From positions 62,001-126,000 of the forward strand of contig SEMN01000538.1 of assembly GCA_005408345.1 (NCBI GenBank): a stretch of DNA of 64,000 nt. The letters are read 5' to 3'. Every line of letters starts with the position of its first letter. Position 1 is the stretch's first letter. The translations under genes were made by a program, and so were the position numbers. The notes under the pieces are model-generated. The model made no database searches and was not told the DNA's origin. It saw nothing but the letters and a program-made list of their open reading frames with translations. This DNA comes from Macquaria australasica (lineage: Eukaryota > Chordata > Actinopteri > Centrarchiformes > Percichthyidae). Positions 45,801-52,559 of this stretch are shown here, piece after piece.

Positions 45801-48800
45801 CTTAACTCAGATTACTACATTCATTTCACTGTGTTGAAGACGAGGTTAATATTTTTTGAAAGTAATTGTGAATAAACAATAAAGTAAAGAGGGTCACAAA
45901 AACATTTTTAAATTGAGTTCAGTAGGAAGGCTTCTTTGGTAGCTGAAAACATTTCCTGCACTAGATCATTTTTGTTTGGTGATCTGGTTTCCTATTTGTT
46001 TTAAAGGTTTTACTGATTACTATTCAGGTGCAAATCCACACCACAGACTTTTCAACCTGATACAGGTGTGATCGCAGCGTGATTATGTGAAAGTTTACAT
46101 TAAAGAGATGTTTTTGCTGCACCCATACAACAAGAAAGACGAGCAGTCAGACAGTCAGACAGGTTGGAAACAAACCTCCAGGTTAGTCAAATTTATTTGG
46201 AGGAGACTTGGATTAAGGTGAATGTTAAATTATTCTTCAAACACTCCGTTGTAAACACCCATCAGTTTACAGACCCACTTCCTGCTTCAACTTTGACTGA
46301 CTGTACTTACTGTAGTTGTGCGTGCACAGTTTTCCTGTGCAATGAGGGATTATTAGCAACATTTCAGGTTAACCTCCAGAATAAAGTGGTTTAGATCATC
46401 TGGATAAATTGTTGGCTTGTTTCCAACCTGTCTGACTGTCGTGTTTCTCGACCTCTCAGACTTGTTGTAGTGATGTCACCATGATCCCAGATCTCAGCAA
46501 CTCATAATGTAAGTATGATGTTGTCCATATACTGTATAATAATGTGGGCTCACATTTCAAAAATCATTATCTAAAAAATTGTAACACTGCATACCATCAG
46601 AATTGCAAAACAAATAATGATAAAAGACCATGGTAGTGTCATTCTTTGAAAATCAAACTGCAACAAAGGTCTCTTTCACAAAATGTTTGTGTGCACATAT
46701 TTCATCTCGTGTGTGTACACAAATTAATTTAGTTTTAGTTCATTCATTGTACAAAAAATGAATACATTAAAGGGTTAAAAAGGATTGTGCTGGTGACATT
46801 TTAAAAAAACTACTATATGGGTTTAGACATCACACCAATTAAACAATGACAACTATAATTAGATTTTCTCAATGAAGTTTTTTGAGATTCATCAAAAATG
46901 TCTTTTCTCCAAACAGTTTTTTGCTAAGAACAAAGTGGTAGGGACCACACATATACCAGTATGCACAAATTGTTATTGTGGTCATGAAATAGAAAATACA
47001 GCACAACAGAGTTAGTATTCTCAATATTCATCATGTTTCCCTGTTTGCTATTAGACGATGGCATGGTGGCCCCAGCTGACAAAACACATACAAAATGCAC
47101 TCAAAATCCAAAAATTCTATGAATTCTATGAATTGTAAAACACATACATGAAGGGAAAATGCACTCCAAAACAAGAAACAGCTGCAAATGGCAAAACACA
47201 TATAAAAAGGAGAAACACATACAAAAGGAGAAATGCTACAAAAGGACATGATAAACTGCAAGTGCTCCAGGCCACTAGGGGGAGTGATGAGCTCTTTGAC
47301 CTCACAGTTGCAAAGACGAATTTGGCCTCACCCTGAAAGTAGATGAGATCAGGCCATGGATGTATTAAGAGAGCTAGCTCTTATAGCTGGCTCATCTGCC
47401 AACACGTTAGCCATATCAACTTAAAAGATGTTAATGTCAATGTTGTGTTAATTTGTTTCCGCTGCCACCAAAGTGGCCAAAAAATCAGTTATTGCAGGTT
47501 TGATGTTTGTTTTCACTTTTATATGTGTTTTTGTATTTGCTGCATTTCTCTTTATGTTTGTGTTTTCACTTTTGTATGTGTCTTACAATTTATAGCATTT
47601 GGGGATTTGGAGTGCGTTTCCTTAGCCTGGGAACCAGACGAATCTGCGAGCTCATGTTTTAATTGCTCTGGCAGATGCATCTGGTCCCCCTCCCATTCAG
47701 ACAGACCAATCACAACCGTTTATCTAATATGGAGCGGGTTTGATACGATGACTGTACAGAGGAGCGCTTGATGCATTTTTGTAAACAACCAAGATGGCTG
47801 CCGCTGATGTGGAACGTTCTATATCCTCTATCACGTCACTATTAAACAAACTGGACGGTATATTTTCTCTAAAAGAAGAACAAACAACTGCACTTAAAGC
47901 TTTTGTTGATAAGAAAGATGTGTTTGCCGTACTTCCAACAGGATTCGCTCAGCGCTAAGTCACATGTTTCATTGCTCTGATTGGTTGGAGGTCTATCTAG
48001 TTTGGTCTGCGCCTGTTGATAATGCTCCTTGGAAATTGAAAATGAACTGAGAGGTTCCAGACTAATCTGCATTTGCAAACTGGTCTGATGATGTCAGGCT
48101 AACATTTCATTAATGTTTGTGCTTTTTTGTATGTGTTTTCTCATAAGGGGCCACCATATATATATACACCATATATATGTGCAATATTTTTATCTTATCT
48201 ATTGTTCATACTTACAAATGCACTCAGTCTCACTATTATTATTACTGTCTTTACTGTGTACAGGACTATTTTTCTATTTATTTTTATTGTATTTTATTAT
48301 ATTTTACTATTGTATTTTTTTCTGGCTGTTGTAACGCTGAAAATTTCCCAGCTGTGGGACAATTAAAGGCTTATCTTATCATATGGAGTAAAATAAGTCA
48401 CTATTTACGGCACACTTGATTAGCACAGATATGAGTATTAAATATTAGCAGATCAAATTTATCCTGCCTGTCTAGGGATATAACTTCCAACTTGAATAAG
48501 GTTCACAATTGTTAACCTTCCCACAAATTAATAAGGGATAACTCAGCATTGAATGAGTCATTATTAGCATGAACATCAGTTTAATGCAAGAATAGCCATA
48601 CCAGGGTTTTTCTGATCAATGATATATGACATTCACAAACAAATAAGACAAATAATCTTATGTTTGTGAATGTCATATATCATTTGATCATAAAAACCCT
48701 GGTACCAGCAACCGTAACAGTGACAGCAAGGGCAGAGGTGAGATCTTGTGGTCTTATGGTACAGTGGTTATGTCCACATGTGTTTGCTCAAGCATACATT

Positions 48801-51731
48801 GTAGAGAACATTACAGAAGAATTTGTCAGATTTGCACAAAATCTATCGGTTAATGTATTTATCTTGAAAAGCTGACTTACTACCTTATGGAAAGGAGATG
48901 GATACCTGTCCCAGATCAAACCTGATTCCAGATCACACAATTAACTATTACTAATGGTGATATATTCATTAATTAGAGCATGAAAAATTCCCTCCATTGT
49001 CTTTGACAAAAATTTGTAAAAATGAAACCAGTAGAATTACAGCACAAGACTAAAACTAAAGAATTATTGTGAGATGTAAATGCTGGAGCATTTCTTAAAA
49101 ACCTGGCTGGTATAATATGTATCATGGTTGCTTTGATGGCGGGCAATTCAGTACTTCTACAAACACAGGAATCTTAAATGTTGAATATTATAAATTAACC
49201 AGCTTTAAATTTGCCAACTTCTTTGAGATGAAGCAAAATAGATGTATAATACAGCCTCTTCCTTTTCTATGTTTTCACAATCTATTCATTCTCAGTGTTG
49301 TCTGCTGTCTATGATTTGGGCACCACTCACCTCCTCATCTTCAAACCCAGTCAGGTCCCATTCATAGTTCAGTCTCATCTGCCTCCTCTTCCAATGCTCC
49401 ATGAACATGGCAGCTTTGAACCAGAGAATATACAATTAGACAAATCCTCAGACACTGAGTACACACTTGAACCATAAATCTTTGGCAATTGGGTGACCAG
49501 AGGCCTGTACCTCAAAGCAGGATTTGAGGTTAATGAGTTAACTTTAGGTTTAATCCTGGGTTTGGGTTTTGATAACAGATCAATGCGGACAAAATCACTG
49601 CCTACTGACCAATCAATTCTCTTGGAAAATGACATCACCATTCGTCAAAGATCCCGTAGAGCTTGGTTGCGGATCGTGAGAGCGGCTCTTTTTATATGAG
49701 AGATAGTTTCCTGTCGGAGGGGCTGACTTATCTGTGTCAGCTTCTTGCAAGAAATGTCAAAGCCATTTCACTGTGCTTTTGTATCCTGATATCATCCTAC
49801 AACAGAGACTGATTGAAGCACTAAAGCCTTTACTTGTTGTACTTATAAGATATGAATGTAAGCCTACTTACCGCTTTGAATTATATTTTTATATTTATTT
49901 TTTATTTGACACTGCCAGGATTGCAGCTGAAAAAAGAAGGCTAAAATTGTCATACACGCCATAAGAATACATCTAGGCAACACATTCATTTAATGAAATA
50001 CACAAAGGTTACTATAGTCAGATCCACTTGTGCCCTAATGATGGGGCAGTGATGTTATAAGCCTGTGAACACATTTTGCGAGCTGTCACTGCTGCATTCA
50101 GCAGCTGCAGCTGTGTTGCTTTTAGCCTGGATGATGTGTTAAAATTCTTCGTATTTCTCTAATATTATAGTTTGCTCTTTGTTGGTAAAATATGCCACTC
50201 TGTTGCCAGTACACTTGTCATGTTTGTGATTGGTCATATGCTGCAAACCCCGCCCCCTTTATGTGAACGCGTTCATAGCTAGATTGGGAAACCCTGGGTT
50301 GACTTACTGAGTTAATAACCACCGCCGTGTGATCACTTAGCGTGATCGCTGTTGTTAGGCTTACGGCTGGGCCACACCGCCGACCTGAGCAGCGCATGTG
50401 GAACCTCTTGCTTTTCATTTCGGCGCCCATGTTAACAGGTTAGAGCAGCCACACAGCCCGTGTGAGACGTGCCTGAGATGTGTCTACAGCGCTGCTCATC
50501 TAGAGATTCAGTCTCGCCTAATTTTCTGTGTGACACGCGAAGTTCTCAGCAAAAATACACAGTGAAAATGATCTGTTGATAGTCATACTGTCATCAAACC
50601 AGCAACAGTACACCTTTCAGTTTCAATATCGATATCCGTAGAATATGTCACAGATGTGAAAAAAATCAAAAAAACCTTTTTTAACTCCCCAGTTACAACT
50701 GAGCACAAGCCTCTCAACTTTTTTCTGTCTAAACTAAATATAAATGAAATGGATCATGAAATGAAATTAGAAAAATCTATTATTGATGGCCATTATCAAA
50801 GGCAAACTCAATGTAGACAGATAGTACTGGCAGCAGCAGCGCCCCAGCAGGAACGCTCTCTGTGTGGACAACACACGCCTGTGAGATGCAGCAGTTCAGC
50901 GAGGCAGCCGTCACGCAGCTCAGGTCTGTAGTGTGGCCTGGCCGTAAGTGAAGCCAGATAACAAAAAGACATCCTGGGTATGTTGAACTTGCTTCATAGT
51001 ACAGGCCTCAGGTGCAATGGAGCAGCTCAGTAGAGTAAAGGTTAAGACCGCTGCTTGGCAACAGGGTGACTGTGATGGCTGCACCTCCATTATGCATACA
51101 CCGTGATCTCTACAAACGTTTAATCTGACATAACCCTTACATCCTCAAGAGGGAGGGATGGGAGTGAAGCAAAAACTGGTGGTGATAATAATAATGACAA
51201 CAACATCAACAACAATAATAATAATAATATATAACATCAACAAAACTGTTGATGTTATATATCTGGTGAGGGGGACTCCGTCCCCTGGGCCTGGGGGTCC
51301 TCTCACCCTCTGGCACACACTTAAATAAGCTGGTTCCTACAGTTGGCAGGCCCTCGCCCCAGGGTCTGGGAACTACCACATTTAGGCCCAGCCAGAAATC
51401 TCAGACCTAGCTCCTCAGCCTCTCCCTCCTCTACACCCTCTCATTATCTGTAGTGGAGCTCCGGTCACAAACACTTCCTGCGGCTCATCAAGTTTAGCTA
51501 GGTAGACCTCATAAAGTGGACAGTGATTGTATGCGTATATTTTTGATTGAGCTGATGTGTGCTCACTCACCCCAGAGAGCCATGAATATAGAGAAGAAAA
51601 CGGTGGCAGGGTTGTCGAACAGGTGACTGGCCCGGGCGGTTCCACAGGCAGTGTTAAGTTTCCAGTAGCTGCACACTCTGTCACACAGAGGGCACATGGT
51701 GATGTTGTTCTTTGGGTGGCAGATCTCCATG
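21545..51731 (-). CDS. ano1: Anoctamin-1 (TMEM16A) calcium-activated chloride channel, C-terminal half (14 exons)
   Basis: Plasma-membrane chloride channel opened by cytosolic calcium. Exons, in transcript order, are 51571-51731, 49331-49413, 42803-42877, 35143-35211, 34821-35022, 31906-32017, 31687-31744, 29643-29743, 28911-29053, 27666-27818, 27410-27462, 26299-26483, 22876-22981 and 21545-21808. Every junction has AG/GT and the reading phases agree. The calcium-site residues of mouse ANO1 (N650/E654, E702/E705, E734/D738) appear as QNNLFEIG, TPEYMEM and NNIIEIRLD. The extracellular cysteine motif MCPLCDRVCSYW and the ending VDWLIPDIPKDIS are also anoctamin hallmarks. ANO1 is favoured over ANO2 by FMEHWKRRQMRLNYEWDLTG and EFWAVLAVRLAFVIVFQ. 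The first half of the gene is beyond the right edge. Which teleost paralogue this is cannot be decided. Confidence 0.93.
21809..22875 (-). other. ano1: ano1 intron, nothing recognised
   Basis: AT-rich intron between the last two coding exons. No repeat or coding region could be named. Confidence 0.5.
22876..22981 (-). CDS. ano1: ano1 exon encoding YKDYREPPW and a membrane segment
   Basis: 106 bp, phase 2 in and phase 0 out. Encodes the end of the long extracellular loop (YKDYREPPWSTTPYEISK) and the next membrane helix (EFWAVLAVRLAFVIVFQ). Donor gtaag. Confidence 0.95.
23620..25440 (-). mobile_element. DIRS-type retroelement, internally deleted
   Basis: The coding remnant at 23900-24895 (minus) is flanked by non-coding ends at 23620-23850 and 25180-25440. 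These ends are also found without the coding part at 12312-12745, and the right end alone at 30890-31030. DIRS elements use a tyrosine recombinase; none is visible here, so that part is deleted or was never in this copy. Boundaries are estimated from where the copies stop matching. Confidence 0.6.
23903..24895 (-). pseudogene. DIRS-type ORF1 plus RT/RNase H remnants
   Basis: Read from 24895 down. An ORF1 start has a Cys-rich motif (CTICSSLLLVSDGHDACFFC, then LACNRRC), typical of DIRS ORF1 nucleic-acid-binding proteins. A piece at about 24570-24440 reads ALQFCHLPPSNPAELAALEG and EINSLLRKGVIS, as at the start of a DIRS RT. LTYIDNWLI is the catalytic box, with the second Asp of YIDDW changed to Asn. 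An RNase H part follows (HINHLELTAVEKVLLHF, VRMDNTTV, HIPRSLNVGADRMFRG). Large segments between these blocks are missing and there are frame changes, so the copy is dead. Confidence 0.65.
25640..26895. repeat. Three diverged copies of a local about 200-bp repeat
   Basis: Copies at about 25640-25850, 26040-26150 and 26700-26895 share the order CAGC(T/A)GATGACATTAA...TTGTATTTGTG..GATT...GCAAT/GCGGT. The first and third also share CAACAGGTA(G/T)TATTTAT and CAGTTG(C/T)CTGACA(A/C)CAGAAA. They flank an ano1 exon (26299-26483). Class unknown; a hAT-like MITE is possible. Confidence 0.4.
26299..26483 (-). CDS. ano1: ano1 exon encoding the extracellular loop with N-glycosylation sites
   Basis: 185 bp, phase 0 in and phase 2 out. 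Encodes AFVISFTSDFIPRMVYQYMY, then GFVNHTLSYFNVSHFQDG and DPLHLGYPVEIC. NHT and NVS are N-glycosylation sequons in the loop that is glycosylated in mammalian ANO1. Confidence 0.95.
26990..27013. repeat. Inverted partner of 26874-26902
   Basis: TGTTTCTGGTGTCAGACA here is the inverse of TGTCTGACACCAGAAACA at about 26884. The pair could be the ends of a decayed small element inside the ano1 intron. Confidence 0.4.
27410..27462 (-). CDS. ano1: ano1 small exon (IWYNILRG...)
   Basis: 53 bp, phase 1 in and phase 0 out. Encodes IWYNILRGVAKVAVIIN, a membrane segment. Acceptor ctacag and donor gtaag. Confidence 0.93.
27666..27818 (-). CDS. ano1: ano1 exon with calcium-site residues E734/D738
   Basis: 153 bp. 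Encodes FGFVTLFVASFPLAPLFALL, then NNIIEIRLDAKKFVTELRRP and VAARAKDIG. The Glu and Asp of NNIIEIRLD correspond to mouse ANO1 E734 and D738, which bind calcium. Near-identical to mammalian ANO1. Confidence 0.96.
27819..28910 (-). other. ano1: ano1 intron, (GT)n near the 5' side of the next exon
   Basis: 1.1 kb with no named repeat except a short GT run at about 28862-28880, about 30 bp from the donor site at 28909. Confidence 0.5.
28911..29053 (-). CDS. ano1: ano1 exon with calcium-site residues E702/E705
   Basis: 143 bp, phase 2 in and phase 1 out. Encodes KLKKLIRYIRSKQGAF, then EEERQKKLQRYETDHFLEPF and AGLTPEYMEM. The two Glu of PEYMEM correspond to E702 and E705 of mouse ANO1. The donor is gtcagt, a weaker form. 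A (CA)n microsatellite abuts the acceptor side. Confidence 0.95.
29056..29086. repeat. (CA)n microsatellite
   Basis: About 14 CA units starting within a few bases of the ano1 acceptor at 29054-29055. On the transcript strand this is a (TG)n run in place of a normal polypyrimidine tract. Confidence 0.9.
29643..29743 (-). CDS. ano1: ano1 exon with calcium-site residues N650/E654
   Basis: 101 bp, phase 0 in and phase 2 out. Encodes CTHGGCLMELCIQLSITMLG and KQLIQNNLFEIGIP. The Asn and Glu of NNLFE correspond to N650 and E654 of mouse ANO1. Confidence 0.96.
29744..31686 (-). other. ano1: ano1 intron with a DIRS-family end
   Basis: 1.9 kb. The only named repeat is the DIRS-family terminus at 30890-31030. 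Small frames at 30080-30594 have no recognisable domain. Confidence 0.5.
30890..31030. mobile_element. DIRS-family terminal fragment, copy 3
   Basis: AGCCCAGAGGGAAAAACATG, then CAGTCAGTCATCATCC, then CACAGCACTCAGTTGAGTTT and CACACTATTTAAGGTTGTAA match the right ends at 25320-25430 and 12630-12720. Confidence 0.5.
31687..31744 (-). CDS. ano1: ano1 small exon (LVGRPGSYLYVF...)
   Basis: 58 bp, phase 2 in and phase 0 out. Encodes LVGRPGSYLYVFESYRMEE, the extracellular stretch before the calcium-site helix. Confidence 0.94.
31906..32017 (-). CDS. ano1: ano1 exon (EVPKTDRSFEERL...)
   Basis: 112 bp, phase 1 in and phase 2 out. Encodes EVPKTDRSFEERLIFKTF and ILKFVNAFTPIIYIAFFRGR, a membrane segment near the pore. 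Confidence 0.95.
32281..32354 (-). mobile_element. Nested 74-bp L2 tail insertion
   Basis: A second, minimal L2 tail (TCAATTCAATTCAGTTTTAT through GTTATCTCAGGGCACTTTTT, then a short A/T linker) sits inside the L2 3' UTR of the chimeric copy. It is flanked by the perfect 6-bp direct repeat CACTAT (32275-32280 and 32355-32360). The host 3' UTR resumes exactly at the next base (gcgacagtgg). Confidence 0.85.
32510..33348 (-). pseudogene. L1-clade-like ORF2 C-terminal remnant
   Basis: Minus-strand pieces include NNRVITLNKKCLFKPDWFSH, FVTDLLDVNGLFVSHNDLLR and KDYFFRVIKKNIFADYEARI. They end with CRLPPQLKKHILPGFCYRID. The order (NN..I....K..F...W...., V.DLLD.NG.F.S...., then a downstream basic/aromatic part) is what I know from the C-terminus of fish L1-clade LINEs. 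Several stops separate the pieces. Confidence 0.45.
33481..34820. repeat. Unclassified repeats and (CATC)n in ano1 intron
   Basis: 33480-34080 has blocks that look like a fish non-autonomous DNA element. 34100-34260 has a block ending CAGCGGTCTCCTGGGTGAAA and GCCCTGTGTTTGACCC, followed by a (CATC)n run (34218-34246). No coding function is supported. Confidence 0.35.
34821..35022 (-). CDS. ano1: ano1 exon (IGVTFAIVFGVILYRIS...)
   Basis: 202 bp, phase 0 in and phase 1 out. Encodes IGVTFAIVFGVILYRISTKA, then TVKTTAAIINLVVILILDEV and YGAVARWLTVL. Two membrane segments. Confidence 0.95.
35143..35211 (-). CDS. ano1: ano1 exon (MEKLTCQDRLPAYMTN...)
   Basis: 69 bp, phase 0 on both sides. Encodes MEKLTCQDRLPAYMTNIV and MMLLM. 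In mammals the alternatively spliced segment d precedes this region. Here the exon can join directly to 42803-42877 in frame. Confidence 0.9.
36120..37738 (+). pseudogene. Decayed LINE ORF2 (endonuclease to RT)
   Basis: Old LINE in the ano1 intron. An endonuclease-like piece (FFLGDLNIDWNARC) is followed by VPWLDQELKDYMAQRNQAK and YQDRIKNAYLDSKKI. RT pieces are TFLLNKLNCYGFESSAAAWI and CGVPQGSC, stop, GPLLFSIF. It contains many stops and frame changes. A Rex1-like 3' tail (37369-37546) is inserted in it, and it is cut off at 37739 by the TTAA element. A CR1/L2-group LINE is likely. Confidence 0.6.
37369..37546 (+). mobile_element. Rex1-like LINE 3' tail, 5'-truncated insertion
   Basis: Matches the reverse complement of 6095-6255, including GGACTATTTTTCTATTTATT and GGGACAATAAAGGCTTATCT, and ends in three TTATC units. 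It interrupts the decayed LINE between VGV and DHTFLLNKL. Confidence 0.85.
37960..38473 (+). pseudogene. P2X7-like cysteine-domain protein remnant
   Basis: Plus-strand pieces in shifting frames: PTETARVY near the start, EYTDEELQETEERTKRE, then EEGKPAARPRSSGNWWCSCA and NKMEDHRDQMGNYPLS, which ends at a possible donor (gtaagt). After about 75 bp the sequence resumes with DQLDPTVAYRVVLERAL, GKRRVLPSCIVTQ, a frameshift, then KYPSPTGTYIGFKEAEE. The WCSC motif, LPSCIV.I and YPS..G.Y.GF(K/R)EAEE are familiar from the many fish proteins called P2X purinoceptor 7-like, which carry the intracellular ballast-type zinc domain without a channel. Part of the expected Cys cluster is gone. Confidence 0.55.
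38360..38815 (+). repeat. Tandem duplication of the P2X7-like 3' segment
   Basis: Block A (AAGTA(A)(G)TACCCCTCC...GTTCAAGGAGGCAG) occurs at 38366 and 38565. Block B (ATTTCAAATCT(T/C)TGAATACA(A/G)TCACTGT) occurs at 38530 and 38776. The A-B-A'-B' order indicates a duplicated unit of about 200-245 bp. Confidence 0.65.
38772..41330 (-). pseudogene. THAP-domain transposase-like gene, deleted and broken
   Basis: Read from 41330 down. MTDSGTTGVTVKRESDKK precedes a frame change into a THAP finger: CAFRNC (Cys-x4-Cys), RSFHRLPLSDGETLKLW, then VCSDHFDRDDYCQPKKRRN (Cys-x2-His), ending at a possible donor at 40927. A second exon (acceptor at about 40135) has CCIIFVACIEENGVEYTCHH, PALTEEQQRRKKWLQADSPA and FQALKAVVMDKNLL, then TGA. 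The same frame continues DLKQMTCFKHTGMP, then shifts to AFHSSSTLTK. A last piece near 38800-38990 has SLLHNIASVPRPDKAELLAQ. These blocks match a THAP/transposase family common in fish, as I remember it. The large middle with the first catalytic residues is missing. Confidence 0.55.
40595..40777. repeat. Foldback element with about 70-bp inverted arms
   Basis: The left arm (TTCCAAAGAAAAAAGTCAAT, then CCTCTGCATTGTTTTAAT) is inverted in the right arm ending at 40777 (ATTAAACAATGCAGAGGTGA ... TACTTTTATCTTTGGAA). The loop is about 40 bp and rich in CGA/TCG. It lies between the two exons of the THAP remnant, in its presumed intron. Confidence 0.8.
41610..42802 (-). other. ano1: ano1 intron, nothing recognised
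   Basis: About 1.2 kb with no named repeat or coding sequence. Confidence 0.45.
42803..42877 (-). CDS. ano1: ano1 exon (DHPRAEYEFRV...)
   Basis: 75 bp, phase 0 on both sides. Encodes DHPRAEYEFRVMQKSVSKDQ and KSQHK in the first cytosolic loop. Joins in frame to 49331-49413 (upstream) and 35143-35211 (downstream). In mammals the 4-residue segment c exon lies just before this one; I could not find it in the 42878-49330 intron. Confidence 0.9.
43147..43206 (+). mobile_element. L2 tail, about 60 bp
   Basis: AAAGTGCCCTGAGATAACTT directly followed by TATGATATGGCGCTATATAA and the ACTGAATTGAATTGAA end. A second scrap (TATATAAATAAAACTGAAT) lies near 43692. It is extremely short for a LINE insertion. 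Confidence 0.75.
45729..45769 (+). other. G-quadruplex-capable tract
   Basis: A purine tract with several runs of three or more G separated by single bases (45730-45753), then AGGGGGAGGGGGATGGG. It fits the G3+N1-7 pattern several times over. The ano1 transcript would carry the C-rich complement. Confidence 0.75.
46150..46440. mobile_element. MITE with perfect 24-bp inverted ends
   Basis: The 24 bases starting GACAGTCAGACAGGTTGGAA at 46150 are exactly inverted at 46417-46440 (TTGTTTCCAACCTGTCTGAC plus TGTC). The interior is unrelated AT-rich sequence with no coding potential I can support. The target duplication is unclear. Confidence 0.75.
47622..48102 (+). mobile_element. Small DNA element with TTAGCCTG ends carrying a helicase fragment
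   Basis: TTAGCCTGGGAACCAGACGA at the left and its diverged inverse (AGACTAATCTGC...CTGGTCTGATG...CAGGCTAA) at the right. About 480 bp. It contains the start of a RecQ-like protein (47794-47958). It is nested in the ATGGTGGCCCC-ended element. Confidence 0.6.
47794..47958 (+). pseudogene. RecQ-like helicase N-terminal fragment
   Basis: A 54-codon frame starting at a good ATG context (aagATGg). It reads MAAADVERSISSITSLLNKL, then DGIFSLKEEQTTALKAFVDK and KDVFAVLPTGFAQR, then stop. F.LK.EQ..AL is the Q-motif (motif 0) of RecQ-type helicases. DVFAVLPTGFGKS would be the Walker A motif, and here it is cut after GF. No other helicase motif follows. It looks like a captured or left-over first coding segment of a transposon-borne helicase. 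The function is lost. Confidence 0.6.
48170..48385 (+). mobile_element. Rex1-like LINE 3' tail
   Basis: Same 3' end as 37369-37546 and, inverted, 6095-6290: GGACTATTTTTCTATTTATT, GTAACGCTGAAAATTTCCCA, then AGGCTTATCTTATC. It follows directly after the DNA element end at 48157. Confidence 0.8.
48601..48702. mobile_element. TA-flanked foldback MITE of about 100 bp
   Basis: Arms of about 41 bp (CCAGGGTTTTTCTGATCAAT ... CATTCACAAAC and its inverse at 48662-48702), with a loop of about 21 bp. The arms differ by one or two changes. TA flanks both sides (48599-48600 and 48703-48704), as for mariner-type elements. Confidence 0.75.
49331..49413 (-). CDS. ano1: ano1 exon (FMEHWKRRQMRLNYEWDLTG...)
   Basis: 83 bp, phase 1 in and phase 0 out. 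Encodes AMFMEHWKRRQMRLNYEWDL and TGFEDEE, the start of the first cytosolic loop. Donor gtgag. This sequence is the strongest ANO1 signature in the window. Confidence 0.96.
49414..51570 (-). other. ano1: ano1 intron, nothing coding recognised
   Basis: 2.2 kb. Contains an (AAT/CAA)-rich run near 51186-51228 and a palindrome at 51229-51260. Confidence 0.5.
51229..51260. repeat. Perfect palindrome, 13-bp arms
   Basis: ATATAACATCAAC, loop AAAACT, GTTGATGTTATAT, at the end of an AAT/CAA-rich run. Confidence 0.85.
51571..51731 (-). CDS. ano1: ano1 exon with the extracellular cysteines (most 5' exon seen)
   Basis: 161 bp, phase 2 in and phase 1 out. Encodes MEICHPKNNITMCPLCDRVC, then SYWKLNTACGTARASHLFDN and PATVFFSIFMALW. 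Five or more conserved cysteines of the first extracellular loop lead into a membrane helix. The acceptor is ttccag. Earlier exons were not found in 51732-64000. Confidence 0.96.
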
Positions 51732-51796
51732 CTGGAAAACAAGACACACACACACACACGCACAGCTAGTGAGATACTACAGGATATGGCCTTTAA

Positions 51797-52555
51797 AGCT
51801 GGGGTAGGCAAAATCTGTGCAACCTATGCAAAACCTTCTGCCTCTCTTTCTGCTGCCTCGTATCACTCCGCTATGCCCCTCCCACCAAACCCACAACTTC
51901 AACCGGCAGCAGATGGAATTGCTTTCCCTGCCAAACCTCATGCCTCATAGGGCTCGCTCTCCATGGCGTGAGCCTCACCTAGACCTCAGTTCTTCCTGCT
52001 GCGACTTGTCTTCTCAAAGACTCCCCTCCAGTGCTTCACGGCTGCAGAGCGCCCCAGCTGCAACACCATCCAGCAGTGGGATGAGAGGCTAGTACACCGT
52101 ACAAACACGCCACTGTCCCCCCTCAAAAGTTATTCCCCACTATTTGTCATCATGCCTCTTTGCCACTCGTCAATACGAGCGCCATGGTATTGAAGATAAT
52201 GAGCCTGAAGCTCCGTGTGGAACTGGGACGTGTCGTTTGCAGGCAAGGGAGGTATTGGAAATTTATCACAAGTTGCAGGATTTTCAGCAGGATTTTCTGC
52301 CATTGAATCAGGCTTTCACCATCTGAAGGGACGTGTATGTGCATCTGCATTTGTAGAACAGCCAATATAAAAGCACCGTCTCTCTGAAATAACCTGTGAT
52401 TGGCTAAAGTCTCCCGTCACGGGTTAGATTTTCTGAAGCCTGAAGACAGAGCCAAGAGGGGGGGCTGAAGTAGAGGTCTGCTCTCAGACCACTTGAATTA
52501 CAATATGCTGGATTTTTTGACCAATGATGCCATAACAATACTGCCTACCCAACCT
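51797..52555. mobile_element. MITE with TTAA target duplication
   Basis: TTAA (51793-51796) then AGCTGGGGTAGGCA. The other end, read inverted, is TTAA (52556-52559) then AGGTTGGGTAGGCA. 759 bp, two mismatches in the first 16 bases of the ends. No transposase. A TTAA target points to the Kolobok/piggyBac type. It is immediately upstream of an ano1 exon. Confidence 0.75.
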
Positions 52556-52559
52556 TTAA

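Larger units (their letters stand above)
47063..48157. mobile_element. Non-autonomous DNA element with ATGGTGGCCCC ends
   Basis: ATGGTGGCCCC at 47063-47073 is inverted at 48147-48157. Both ends continue into AAAACACATACAAAA (or its inverse) and further decayed (A)AACACATACAAAAGG-type units. A second element (47622-48102) is inserted near the right arm. Confidence 0.65.
42878..49330 (-). other. ano1: Large ano1 intron with several small elements
   Basis: 6.5 kb. Holds an L2 tail (43147), a G-rich tract (45729), a MITE (46150), the nested elements at 47063-48157, a LINE tail (48170) and a foldback (48601). Nothing recognised in 43210-45700. Confidence 0.5.
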
